Origin: Cichorium intybus
Taxonomy: Eukaryota > Streptophyta > Magnoliopsida > Asterales > Asteraceae
NCBI GenBank assembly: GCA_023525715.1
Contig: CM042012.1
Span: 122,809,205-122,873,204 of the forward strand
Direction: 5' to 3'
Length of the DNA stretch: 64,000 bases
This document shows positions 22,866 through 37,317 of the stretch, in pieces. A program made the position numbers and the translations under genes. The notes beneath the pieces are model-generated. The model was not told the DNA's origin, did no database searches, and saw only the letters and a program-made list of their open reading frames with translations. Position 1 is the first letter of the stretch; each line of letters starts with the position of its first letter.

Positions 22866-23145
22866 AGGCTACAGACCCATTTTTCCAGCCCCCGAATTTT
22901 CGTTCTTTCTTTGCAGTTTTAGTTCATTTCTTGGTTCCATTTGTTCCCAAACTTAACCAAACTTTACCAATATGTTCTATTGACCTTCTAACATGTTAAG
23001 AACATATTTTTAATCCCATTAAGTCTTATTTAATCCATGACTTAATGGTTATGATCATAATATGTCACAAGAGCTATAAAGAAGCTCATGTGCACATCAA
23101 TTCTAATACAAAAGTTCATTTCTTTCCAACTTCTTTATACACGTT

Positions 23146-23150
23146 TATAC
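23146..23150. repeat. Element D target-site duplication (left TATAC)
   Basis: TATAC precedes the element D LTR and recurs at 30715-30719. The empty site GTTTATACAACCAAGG is present in the left LTR of element B. Confidence 0.9.
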
Positions 23151-23916
23151 TGAAGGGTTTTCTAGCAAACAATGAACACAAAATTATCTTATGGTTCACA
23201 TGCACCCTATAAAAATCTATGTTTTCTTCTATGAAGATAATAAACTAAAACCTAAAGGCCAACAATTATTTCTAAAGTTTAAATCAGAAGAACCAACCTT
23301 TGAATCTTGTTCTTGAAGCTAGCAGCACAAGTGTCCTGCCTCAGATGCAAGTCATACCCACAGCAATGGAGAAGACAGTCCAGCAGAGTAATCTTGGTTG
23401 ACGTTGGTGTGTATAATGGGGAGCCAGAGGGTTCCTTTTATAGCCTCCTAGGGTTACACCTGAAACCCTAAGGAGCCTCCAAGTGGGCAAGCCTGTTGAC
23501 CACTTGGACCAGATCCCTAAACCCTAATTAGGGTTTTCGCCAACCCTAGAGAAACCTCCAAGGGTGGCGCCACTTTTGGCCCCTGGACTTCTCTTTGCCA
23601 GTTATTCAACTATTGAATAAATACAAACTAGTCCTCACACTTTTAATTAATTAATTTAATCACTAAATTAAATCCAATTAATTCTAGATTAAATCTTAAT
23701 TAATTATTATGGTTTCTAATTAATATATTAACACTTAAATATATTAATAAACCATTTAATTAATTCTATTGATTTATTAAGCAATTAATAAATCAACCTT
23801 TTACTCTACCGAACTCTATCCTGGCCTCCAGCTATGAGGGCAACCCAAATGGACTTTGCTTCAATTAACAAGATAAATATAGTTGTAAAGTCATGGCTTA
23901 GACACCTAATCCAACA
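23151..23916 (-). repeat. Element D left (3') LTR
   Basis: 766 bp. It contains the 18-bp palindrome AAACCCTAATTAGGGTTT at 23519-23536, which joins two telobox-like AAACCCTAA words head to head. Confidence 0.9.
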
Positions 23917-23929
23917 GTATCCCACTTGG
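23917..23929 (-). promoter_or_regulatory. Element D polypurine tract
   Basis: Minus strand CCAAGTGGGATAC directly upstream of the 3' LTR start; one base differs from the element C tract. Confidence 0.78.
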
Positions 23930-24980
23930 ATAAGTCTATGACTTTAATTTATCTTCTGATTAATAAACAACCTGCAGCTTCCTAGAAACTGCTGCCGAAC
24001 TCTGACCTAGCCAGTTCCGTCCAAAGATAAGTGATCATATGACCCTTCGTCCAACAAGATATTTCCAGACACGAGACATGGATTGAGATCAATCTCTGTC
24101 CGATACTCTGTTTCCCGATTTTCGATTCTGGTTATGACTTTCAGACTTCTAATTGAACACATCAATTTAGTCCCGGCAGGCCAGCACTTAAGTCAACTTC
24201 AAAATCATCGAGCGGCCTACATATATCTGTTTCCCATTAGGGTCAAGGAACGAATAAGCTTTGACTCATATGGTTGTGTCTTTTACTTATCACATCGTAC
24301 ACAACAATGCGTTTTATAACATCGAGTTACCGATGCGTTTCGCATTATCAATGCACAACCGACTCGTAAATTTCAACTCATATGTCTCCGCTTCAAGATC
24401 ATACGATATTATCGTCTCAACATTGCTCGTGATGTAATCCATGAAGCAATCTATTGAGCGCGGGTTTATCCAATACTCAAATCTCTATTTCTAAGTACTC
24501 ATGAACGTTGTAGAAGTCTTACTGCAATGTCTAACTCCTTAGACAATCTACAAGCCAATTCATGACAGTCTTCATTCATACTTTCTCCCGAAAAGTATGA
24601 GCGACTGTGGACCTTTTGAATAATCAAATTATTCAGGAAGTGAAACATGCAAAATTGAAACTTAAAATCTGACTGGTGGCTACTATTGCCTAATTACCAA
24701 GTCTCCACGAGGTAATCACCAAGTCGGATTTTACATAAACTATTATCGGTTTCTAGATTTTAAACTATTTAATTCGTATTATGTATCTATGTCTACTTGA
24801 CCTTTCATTCTTTCTATGTATTCAAATGTTATACATTTATACACTTTATACGATCGGATATCCTTCCGATGATATTTCAATTTTGGTCATACCGTCAATC
24901 TCACTAACAACTCCATTCTATGTACTGTGACTTTCCATGGTTCTCAGGATCTTTAGTCCACATGACTGCACCCTAAGACT

Positions 24981-25041
24981 ATTTCGAGGTGTTACGATGT
25001 GCCGGTGAGCTACACGCGCTCCATCGGAATGCCAACGAAAT
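24981..25041 (-). other. Conserved-loop hairpin D1
   Basis: ATTTCG/CGAAAT outer arm and CGATG/CATCG inner arm enclose the 22-nt loop 25000-25021, which begins TGCCGGTGAGC and ends ACACGCGCTC. Confidence 0.7.
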
Positions 25042-25756
25042 TCTTTAACCATTAAGTCCTTATTTGAAAAACTTTTTTCAATTTGTTATTAACATTCACC
25101 CCTAATCATTTTCCAATGATTTCTCATGTAGGCACAAAATCCATTAAGTATTCCCAATCAGGTCATATTCTGAATCTGACTCAGTATGCTCTAAGCATTA
25201 AGTCATCAAGACATGTTCATGACACTTCTGATCGATCTAAGAAACTTGTTGGATTCGATCTAGTCCTATTCCAAACCCTTTTGGAATTTTAGGATTATTT
25301 ATAATCCTTGTGTCACGACTTTTAATAACCATATCCTTTCAGAGACTTTTTCTCATGCATCTTGAATCTTATCAAGATCATGCTTACTATGGCCGGTTCT
25401 ATACTGATGACAACATCTATCTGATATATGTTAATGGATTATGTGAGTATGTTGCACCTTTCATACCTCTCATGCCAAATCATCACACTTTGCAATGACA
25501 GGAAACTCCTTTCCTGAGCTATGCATCTTGAGTCTCATCAAGATCATCTTGGCAGAGTTTCGATCTATCTCATAGACGTTTATAACCACCCCGAGCATGC
25601 CGTATCTTTATTAAGTCTTTCATAGCGATTCGTCTCTTAACACCAAGTCATTACACTTTGTAATGAAAAAAGACGTTTCCTAGAACCAATATGTGATACA
25701 CATATGAAGATAGATAACAGCAACACCCCCACTGGCTTCAACACGGTTATAGACTA

Positions 25757-25868
25757 TTCACAAAATCCAGAGCTTATGGCACATTTTGTGAATCCAAACC
25801 TTTCTGACATCTTAATGGAAATCTTTCAGCCCATTCTCAAAATCCAATCCTTTGGCATATTTTGAGAA
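25757..25868 (-). other. Pair of 10-bp-stem hairpins with a shared loop motif
   Basis: First stem TTCACAAAAT (25757-25766) pairs perfectly with ATTTTGTGAA (25783-25792). The second, TTCTCAAAAT (25834-25843), pairs perfectly with ATTTTGAGAA (25859-25868). Both loops open with CC and contain a CTT-n-GGCA core. Weaker equivalents in element C lie at 17252-17287 and about 17335-17374. Confidence 0.65.
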
Positions 25869-25930
25869 TCTGAATATCCTTTCTTGCGAGATGCCCGCGG
25901 GGAAATCCCGGGCCCACGTACCTTTATACT

Positions 25931-26002
25931 GGCATACTCTTTGTGAGTCCCCATTAGTGTGCCGGTGATCCACACGCGCTCCACTAACGACTTACATTAT
26001 GC
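25931..26002 (-). other. Conserved-loop hairpin D2
   Basis: GGCAT/ATGC, TGTGAGTC/GACTTACA (one G-U type pair) and TTAGTG/CACTAA around loop 25960-25981. This is the counterpart of hairpin C2. Confidence 0.75.
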
Positions 26003-27094
26003 AGTATCCTTTCAGATATCATCTTCTATTGAGAGTGCTTCTCTCGGAGTCAATTTCTTGACTCTGAGTATCGTCTCACTCAACCAGATGTTCTGAAGGT
26101 ACGTTTCTGTCCATGTTGGTCTCTTTTGATGATTACTCCCACTAGTTTTAAGACCAGTTATAAAATCAATCAAACTGTCACATAGACTGTATCTCGTCCT
26201 AAGGTTCTCTTAATTGGCAGCAACCGGGCTCACCAATGCTTCCAAGTAGTCGGATTGAAAATCCGTACCAACTATAGTGTTTTACCACTATTCGGTATGT
26301 CACCCCGATCATAACTACTTATGACGGTGATCAGTACTACTGGTCAAGAGAAGGTTATGTCAGTATTAAAACAGGAATCTGATTTCTGCTCTAAGCCTAG
26401 CGATGACTAAAGGATATTTCACTTGGCTAATCCTGAACTCATTCAGGACTGTCCCAACTCCCACTGTCTCCTTAGAATATGAGTTCTTTCTAAAAGAGCT
26501 CTTCTTTTACAGGTACAGCGGGATAGCCAGTGAAACGACATTTCTGATCAGGTTCAGGCTAGTCATGAGGTTCAGACGAACACTACAAGACCCTGGACCT
26601 TTAATGTACAAGTGGGACAATCCCAGCTTTACATTTCAGACAATGTCTGCAAAACCTACTTAGTCGAAGGATGTGGTTGGAATATGGTCTGACTGGTTTA
26701 GTGTTTAATTTACGGGAAACTAATTGGCAATCTATCTCATACATTGAGGATCGAACTCTTTCGAACAACGCTCCATCATCTTCCCTAAGACACATTATAA
26801 CTATTAATGTTCTTGGAAGAGAATAAACTGTGAAACATTTTCCCCAGTTTATGCTGTTACTCAGGTTCTGTGGATCTCGTACTTCCTTTGAAGTCCTTGA
26901 ACTGTTCAAAGATTCAATCCAATCGCTTATTCTGACAAGCGAGGTCATATTCGTCATACCGACTGACAAATATTGTGAAGTACAAACAATTGTGTTCTAT
27001 TCGGAGATTCAAGCAATACACAGCAACTGATGTGTTCGTTGCTTCTAATCTCAATCTCTTTACATCTCTATGTAAACTTATGACTTTGTTAATT

Positions 27095-27370
27095 CTGTTC
27101 AAGACTTACAATCTTCAGTTGACTCTAAGTCAGCTGATTCCAAAATCCTATCCTTTGGATCTTTGGGTGATTCATTTCTTGCCACATGTGCTTTATAAAG
27201 AACTTAATCATCATCTGACTCTAAGTCAAATGATTCCAAAGTCCTGTCCAACTGGATCTTTGGTTGATTCATTTCTTAACACATTAAGAACTCAACTCAT
27301 CAAGTGACTCTAAGTCAAGTGATTCCAAGGTCCTGTCCAACTGGACCTTTGGTTGAATTGATTCTTATAA
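27095..27370. repeat. Three tandem palindromic units in element D
   Basis: Each unit of about 95-110 bp carries TGACTctAAGTCA followed by GATTCCAA and an inverted pair of the CCAAAGTCC / GGA(C/T)CTTTGG kind. Copy number is three here and two in element C. Confidence 0.65.
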
Positions 27371-27690
27371 TATTTATCTTAACAATCATAAGGGACACAA
27401 TTCCTAAATCCAAACACTTTGGATGCATTCAACATTCAAGTTATTACTAATCATGCATTCAACACATTCATATAACATTTCAAGGATATTACAAACAATA
27501 GGTGTTAAAAGAAAATCGACAATTTTATTAAAACAAAATCCTTGAACAATGTATAATATGATAGACAGTGTCATACGCATCTAATAAGCTAATAACATTA
27601 TTTCAATATCTAACTAAACTTCAAAACCACATGAGCCGGAAACCCAATCCAAATGTGCTCCTATGCGCCAGAGTCCCTTACCTTAGTCAT

Positions 27691-28578
27691 TCCCTGCATA
27701 CAAACCAAAATGTGACTATCACATTATGCATCAAGGAATTATGGAACAGGAGTTTTGAGGTTGGTAGATATACCTGAGCTTTCAAAGGTTTTTGACTTTG
27801 GAGCGTCTTTCAATCTTTCCACGACTGTATCCGATTCTGTGGATTCCCAGCTTAAGACATATCCAGACGATCTGGATCGTTTCTTGCTGCGTCTTTCCAC
27901 TGGACTTAATCCAGAAGTAGCTGAACCAATGGAACTATGCCTGTCCAAGAGTGATTCGTATAAAGTCAACAGTGGACGCATTTCCATTAAGGTCTTTTTC
28001 TGGTCTTCCTTTCTATACGTCTGAATGAACAGATCGTACTTACTAGTCAGTGAAGCAAGTAGAGTGTTAACACTCGACTCCTGACTCATGGAATAACCAA
28101 GTTTGTACAATTCGCCTATGTACACTTCAATCTGAAGAACATGTGAATTGATGCTACTTCCTTCTTTTAACTTACACTCTGCAAGTCTTTTGAAGATCCT
28201 AGCTCGTTCCTCTTCAACCGGTTTTCGGAACCTTTCCTCAACCGATTGCATTAACTCTTATGGCCCTAAGGATTCAAAATCCTTGCGGAATTCGGGGTCA
28301 ATGGTCAACAACATGAGGTCACGAATTACTTCGGATACATCAACTAAGAAGTTACCCTCATCATAAGAACTATTTATGATGACTTGTTCCTGTGGAACCG
28401 GGATCGGATACTCGGTGAGATGAAGCTTGCCCGCAATGCCGAGAGCCAGTCTCCAATTGCGAAGCCATTCCTTACAGTTAAGGCCAGTCAGCCTTTCCAT
28501 ATTAAGCAGGTGCTTTCTGATGCTCTCAGAAATGGGTGAAGGAGGAGAGGGAGGAGAATAGACACTTGATTCAGACAT
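27691..28578 (-). pseudogene. Gag (one stop) and decayed protease of element D
   Basis: The start ATG is at 28576-28578. Residues 1-20 are Ser/Pro-rich. They are followed by a KHLLNMERLTGLNCKEWL segment of the copia gag N-terminal kind (MERL-x-G-x-N-(Y/C)-K-x-W), then VEERFRKPVEEERARIFKRL and a UBN2-like helical part with LYKLGYSMSQ and LLASLTSKYD. A single TAA at 28255-28257 breaks an otherwise open frame of about 280 codons, which ends at 27739. Just beyond it, FLDA-x-CDSHI remains of the protease active site; the Thr-Gly is altered, so the enzyme is dead. Gag would coat the element RNA. The stop is the main defect, so the ancestral copy probably made gag recently. Confidence 0.7.
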
Positions 28579-28883
28579 CTACAATAAACAGAATTTTATT
28601 AGTTTCATTTATCCTTTTAAATAATTACCCAATATATTATTTATTAAGGCTAGGACCCAAAATACCCCAACTATGGTGTGAAGAGGGATGCCGTAATCAC
28701 AACATAATGGTCAATAAGGTAGATAATGCACTTATCAATTTCATCTTATGAAATTCCTAGATCTGTTGAGACACATTGAACTGTTCAATGGCATGTTTAG
28801 TCTCGGATGTGCCCCACTGTTTGTGACTGGGATGCCGAGGATCACAAACCGGGTGTGAATAACCATGCAAATTAGCTTGGTAC

Positions 28884-28959
28884 TCTCGAAGTCGATTGCC
28901 ATCTCTAATTAACGTGCCGGTTAACCACACACGCTCCGTTAATAATGACAAAATCGAGA
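28884..28959 (-). other. Conserved-loop hairpin D3
   Basis: TCTCGA/TCGAGA, TTGCCAT/ATGACAA (one mismatch) and ATTAACG/CGTTAAT around loop 28915-28936 with the GGTTAACC octamer. It lies about 305 nt upstream of the gag ATG in element sense. Confidence 0.8.
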
Positions 28960-29057
28960 AACCCATTGCAACTCTTTGCGGACCCCTGTTGGCGTGCCGG
29001 TAAACCACACACGCTCCACCAACGTTCCACAAAGTGCAATGTGCAATTCCATGGATT
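28960..29057 (-). other. Conserved-loop hairpin D4
   Basis: AACCCAT/ATGGATT, CTTTGCGGA/TCCACAAAG and TTGGCG/CACCAA, each with one C-A mismatch explained by a single C-to-T type change, around loop 28995-29016. It directly adjoins D3, as C4 adjoins C3. Confidence 0.75.
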
Positions 29058-29935
29058 AGCACCAATTCACATTTTATCCTAAAGTAACTAGATTGGGTTT
29101 TGTTTAAGGTTCTAGTACTTTCAATTATAGCATTATACTTTTAAGAGGCTTAGCGGTTCTACCAAACCCGTTCGGCTAACGACACTCGACTGACCAGGAG
29201 AGCGGTGGGTAAGAGTAGATACACATTAGACAGCCATTTTATAGGCAGTCGCCTTATACCCTCTTTATAGGACAGTTTTGTGAATGAGGCCTACTAGCGG
29301 TAAGACTAACCAATTTTCTTATATATAAATAATTAACTTTTAATCATAAATATATAAGATATATTTTAATCTTATTAAAATATTTTAGAATTAATTTTCT
29401 AAGAATTTTCGCAAATTTATTTCTATTTTTCGAAAATTTAATTAATTCTTTAAGTGATTTAATTGGTCTTTTAATTAAACAATTTAATTAAACTAATTAA
29501 ATCTAATAAGGGAATCACAAAAATTAATCAAATTAATTTTCCTAACCCTTATCCCTAGGTCACGAAATAAGCATGCAAAGATAAGGGGTTCCAGTTATTT
29601 AATTATCCAATAATTACCATAAATAACAACCTACTTATAAAAGGCAAGCAAATCAAGGGGGGGGACCAAGGGTGGCGACTAGGGTTAGGAAACCCTAGCC
29701 AAAAACTCGAAATTAACATGCAAGGAATAAAGGTTCAAGTTATTCAGAAGATCTAGTTACCAAAAATAACAACCAAGTATTCTAGGCAGCATGCAATTTG
29801 CAGATAAGGCAGGGGAGGCTAGGGTTTTGAAAACCCTAGCCACCATGGACGAAAATTAAGCCTCCCAAGGGTTTATTTTCGAAAACCCCATGATCAAATA
29901 AACAGTTTATATCAAATTCATAAGAAAACAAGCCA

Positions 29936-29947
29936 GCTCTGATACCA
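29936..29947 (-). promoter_or_regulatory. Element D primer binding site (Met-tRNA)
   Basis: Minus strand TGGTATCAGAGC, one base inside the right LTR. Confidence 0.85.
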
Positions 29948-29948
29948 C

Positions 29949-30714
29949 TGAAGGGTTTTCTAGCAAACAATGAACACAAAATTATCTTATGGTTCACATG
30001 CACCCTATAAAGATCTATGTTTTCTTCTATGAAGATAATAAACTAAAACCTAAAGGCCAACAATTATTTCTAAAGTTTAAATCAGAAGAACCAACCTTTG
30101 AATCTTGTTCTTGAAGCTAGCAGCACAAGTGTCCTGCCTCAGATGCAAGTCATACCCACAGCAATGGAGAAGACAGTCCAGCAGAGTAATCTTGGTTGAC
30201 GTTGGTGTGTATAATGGGGAGCCAGAGGGTTCCTTTTATAGCCTCCTAGGGTTACACCTGAAACCCTAAGGAACCTCCAAGTGGGCAAGCCTGTTGACCA
30301 CTTGGACCAGATCCCTAAACCCTAATTAGGGTTTTCGCCAACCCTAGAGAAACCTCCAAGGGTGGCGCCACTTTTGGCCCCTGGACTTCTCTTTGCCAGT
30401 TATTCAACTATTGAATAAATACAAACTAGTCCTCACACTTTTAATTAATTAATTTAATCACTAAATTAAATCCAATTAATTCTAGATTAAATCTTAATTA
30501 ATTATTATGGTTTCTAATTAATATATTAACACTTAAATATATTAATAAACCATTTAATTAATTCTATTGATTTATTAAGCAATTAATAAATCAACCTTTT
30601 ACTCTACCGAACTCTATCCTGACCTCCAGCTATGAGGGCAACCCAAATGGACTTTGCTTCAATTAACGAGATAAATATAGTTGTAAAGTCATGGCTTAGA
30701 CACCTAATCCAACA
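29949..30714 (-). repeat. Element D right (5') LTR
   Basis: 766 bp, nearly identical to 23151-23916, including the AAACCCTAATTAGGGTTT palindrome at 30317-30334. Confidence 0.9.
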
Positions 30715-31618
30715 TATACAACCAAGGGGAACTAATTTAGGGGTTTTACAACCCAAAACATACTTCATTCATTACCAAAACATGACCTTAATTATCTATT
30801 CTTATGGGTTTCATTCATGGAATGACCAATTCCATTCCACCCTTCCAATTACCATTTTGTTCCAAGTTTTTCTTGATTGTCTGGAATCATTAGGAAACCA
30901 CTTATAAGGGTTTCTTTCATCCATAAACATAATTATAACTACTTAATTACATCCAATTAACATCATGATCTTAAACCCAATTTCTAGGGTTATTGAGCTA
31001 AGAGTCAAAACCATGATTCAACATCATCCATGGGTTGGATTGTGCATCATAGTTGATTAGAACATGAACTAAAGGCTGGAATCATAGGATTAACCTCACC
31101 CCACTATTGAATTTCGGATTCCAACATCTAACCAACGAGAAGAACAGGTTACCTAGCTTGGAAAAGATGATTTCTTACCTTGGGAATGCTTGGAAATCAC
31201 GATTCCAAGCTTGTTTCTTCGATTTTTGCTTCAATTTCTCCATAGTATTCGAGATTTTGGCTGAGTTTCTTTCCTCTGAAGTTATTTACGTATTTTTAAA
31301 GGAGAATGGGAGATTTCCTCCCTTTTATACTTCCATACTTTACAATAATGACCATTTGGTCCCTCTACTTTACTAATTTTCACTTTATGCACAAAACTCT
31401 CTTTATTTCTTGGAACTTTTAAGTATTAGAGTTTTGCCTCACTTATAAACTTATTTCACATATTAGAAATATTTTAACACATACAAATATCATTATGAGG
31501 TTGAATATTTCAGAGTGACGAAAATGCCCTTTTTGCTCAAATTATGAATAATTACTTATTAATTATTCCTTTACTTCTTACTTTCCATTTAAACATATTT
31601 TTGGGTCGTTACAGAAAT

Positions 31619-33221
31619 GGTTAATGAAAATCATGAATTTGTAATTAACAAGGTATTTTTTGGGTTGTAAAAACCTTGAATTAAATCATACATTGGTTAT
31701 ATAAGTATATAGGTAGAAAATGGACAAAACTAGACTTTAAAATTGAGTTGATGTGCATATGAGCTTCCTTAGAGCTCCTATGTCATCCTATGGTCTTAAT
31801 CATTAAGTCATGAAGTAAATAAGACTTAATGGAAGTGAAAACATGTTTTTAACATAATAGAGGGTCAATAGAACCTATGGTTAAAATTTGGTGAAGTTTG
31901 GAGATAAAACGAACCCGGAATATGATTTTTAGGACTTAATGTGGAAAAAATAAGGGGCTGCAGGAGATCGCGACCCGATCTCCATATAGATCGCGGCCCG
32001 ATCTCGCGTCAGAAATGAAGAAAACCCCCTGTTAAGACATTTTGAATTTTTAAGTTGGAATTTGGGGTTAGGCTTGTCCGTTTGACCTCAAATTTTAAAC
32101 ATAAGTCTATTATGGTATGAAACTTTGTGGAAAATTATCAAAATGAAAATACGACTTCCCGAGAGTACTGTAGCAAAATACGCGTATTTCAGAATAGTTT
32201 ACAAATTAAAGAAAGCTAGTTTAATAAGGGTTGTAGCTTAGTTATGACCCGTAACTGTATAATATGGGACTTTTGTATTGTAGAGTCAGTTGTAGTTTGT
32301 GTTAACCAAATATGTGTACTAAATGCGTATATAGGCGGTGGTTCAAATACAGTTGATCGAGTAAAAGATCAATGAATAAGAGGGACGAGGAAGGGAATAG
32401 TTCTAGTTAGACTTCTCTAACTAGTTGAGGTGAGTAGTATGTGGATTTTTGAGTACATAGCAAAATATGTTTTATACAAAGAAATGAATTTTATATACAA
32501 TGTTTTGGGAGTCAAAATGGTTTTATGGAAATTGAAATGGTTTAATGAAAATGAAAATGGTTTTGTGGAACTGGAAATGGTTTTGTGAAATTGGAAATGA
32601 TACTATGAGATAGTAAGTATAATGTATACAAGATGATACACGAGAAATACAGGGAATTAATAAAGTGATTGAGCCATTTTGATGAGTTGAGAAGTATCCG
32701 GATAAAGATCACGGCCTACTGCGGTAGGGGTGGTCAAAAGACACTACTGGGATGGTACCTCCCGTCGCGAAGTAGTTGTCTAATTGGTACCTTGATGGAT
32801 GAATTCGTTTCATGCTGTCGAGGGAGGAGTTATACGGGTGCGTCTCGTATAAAGCCTACGGGTGCGCTCGTAGGAATGTGCTCACAAATGAAAATGAATA
32901 CCTATGGGTGCGCTCATAGGGAATTAAATAATATGAAAATTTGGAATGTTTGAAATATGGAAAACTATTTTGGGTCTAAACCCATATTGCTCACGAGACA
33001 TTATGTCTTACGTATGTTTTTTTTTAAAATACTATGTACTCAGGTGATCAAACAAGGAATTAGAAGAGTCGAGTGTGGGACAGTAGCTTCCGTTGTGTAA
33101 AGTATGTAATGTTTAAATTGTGGTAATGATACGGAATAGTAATGCCCCGTATGTATAACTAAATATTTTGTATTATAAAGTCTTGTTAAAAAAAAATTTT
33201 GTGTGAAATTGGGGTGTTACA
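31619..33221 (+). repeat. Element A 5' LTR, right part
   Basis: Continues the LTR interrupted at 7645 and matches 38356-39974. It ends GGGGTGTTACA. It contains paired ATCGCGACCCGATCT / ATCGCGGCCCGATCT words near 31968-32010. Near 32740 it lacks a short duplicated GAGGGAGGAGTTATACGGGT segment present in the 3' LTR near 39490. Confidence 0.85.
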
Positions 33222-33224
33222 ATT

Positions 33225-33236
33225 TGGTATCAGAGC
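33225..33236 (+). promoter_or_regulatory. Element A primer binding site (Met-tRNA)
   Basis: TGGTATCAGAGC, three bases after the LTR end, on the plus strand. It shows that element A is oriented opposite to B, C and D. Confidence 0.85.
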
Positions 33237-37303
<4,067 letters not shown>

Positions 37304-37317
37304 TAAGGAGGGGAGAG
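37304..37317 (+). promoter_or_regulatory. Element A polypurine tract
   Basis: TTAAGGAGGGGAGAG immediately before TGTAAGAACC of the 3' LTR. Confidence 0.75.

Larger units (their letters stand above)
23930..27690 (-). other. Element D downstream non-coding interior, hairpin-rich
   Basis: Colinear with 15370-19043 of element C and likewise lacking integrase, reverse transcriptase and RNase H. It contains hairpins D1 and D2, stems with 10-bp arms at 25757-25792 and 25834-25868, an ACTTT-loop stem at 25638-25656, and a three-copy palindromic tandem unit near 27095-27370. Small frames such as 26601-26969 on the minus strand lack any recognisable domain. Confidence 0.65.
23151..30714 (-). mobile_element. 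Element D: non-autonomous copia-like LTR element, youngest of the nest
   Basis: LTRs are 23151-23916 and 29949-30714, each 766 bp, with only about four differences seen by eye. A perfect Met-tRNA PBS lies inside the right LTR and a PPT inside the left, so the element is on the minus strand. The interior parallels element C: a gag with a single in-frame stop, a decayed protease site, then about 3.8 kb without pol homology but with the same hairpins. C and D differ substantially in LTR and interior sequence, so both are members of one family that remained mobile through proteins supplied in trans (inference). Confidence 0.88.
7646..31613 (-). mobile_element. Element B: minus-strand LARD-like LTR element, interrupted by C and D
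   Basis: LTRs lie at 7646-11205 and 12975-31613; the latter is about 3.7 kb once elements C and D are removed. Both begin TGTGACACCC and end GGGTCGTTACA. The interior, 11206-12974, is only about 1.8 kb and non-coding. It carries a Met-tRNA PBS next to the right LTR and a PPT next to the left one, so the element reads on the minus strand. A perfect 5-bp TSD, GAAAT, flanks it. Very long LTRs with a short coding-free interior fit the LARD (large retrotransposon derivative) definition. Its mobilisation must have depended on proteins supplied by another element (inference). Confidence 0.88.
12975..31613 (-). repeat. Element B right (5') LTR, split by elements C and D
   Basis: The pieces 12975-14664, 22032-23150 and 30720-31613 join into one LTR colinear with 7646-11205. 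The added DNA is exactly the two younger elements plus one TSD copy each. Small differences include extra 30-bp repeat copies near 14130-14252 and a fourth CACGGGTCGTG palindrome near 22780. Confidence 0.88.

Noticed and set aside
20286..29057. CRISPR-like array, because of the repeated 22-nt motif
   Set aside because: Only four irregularly spaced copies per element, embedded in eukaryotic LTR elements and flanked by complementary arms rather than spacers.
23519..30334. Interstitial telomere array
   Set aside because: Only a single palindromic pair of telobox words in each LTR, not a tandem TTTAGGG array.
10205..31376. Duplicated frames near 10.2-11.0 kb and 30.6-31.4 kb
   Set aside because: Again the two LTRs of element B; the second copy even starts in element D LTR sequence.
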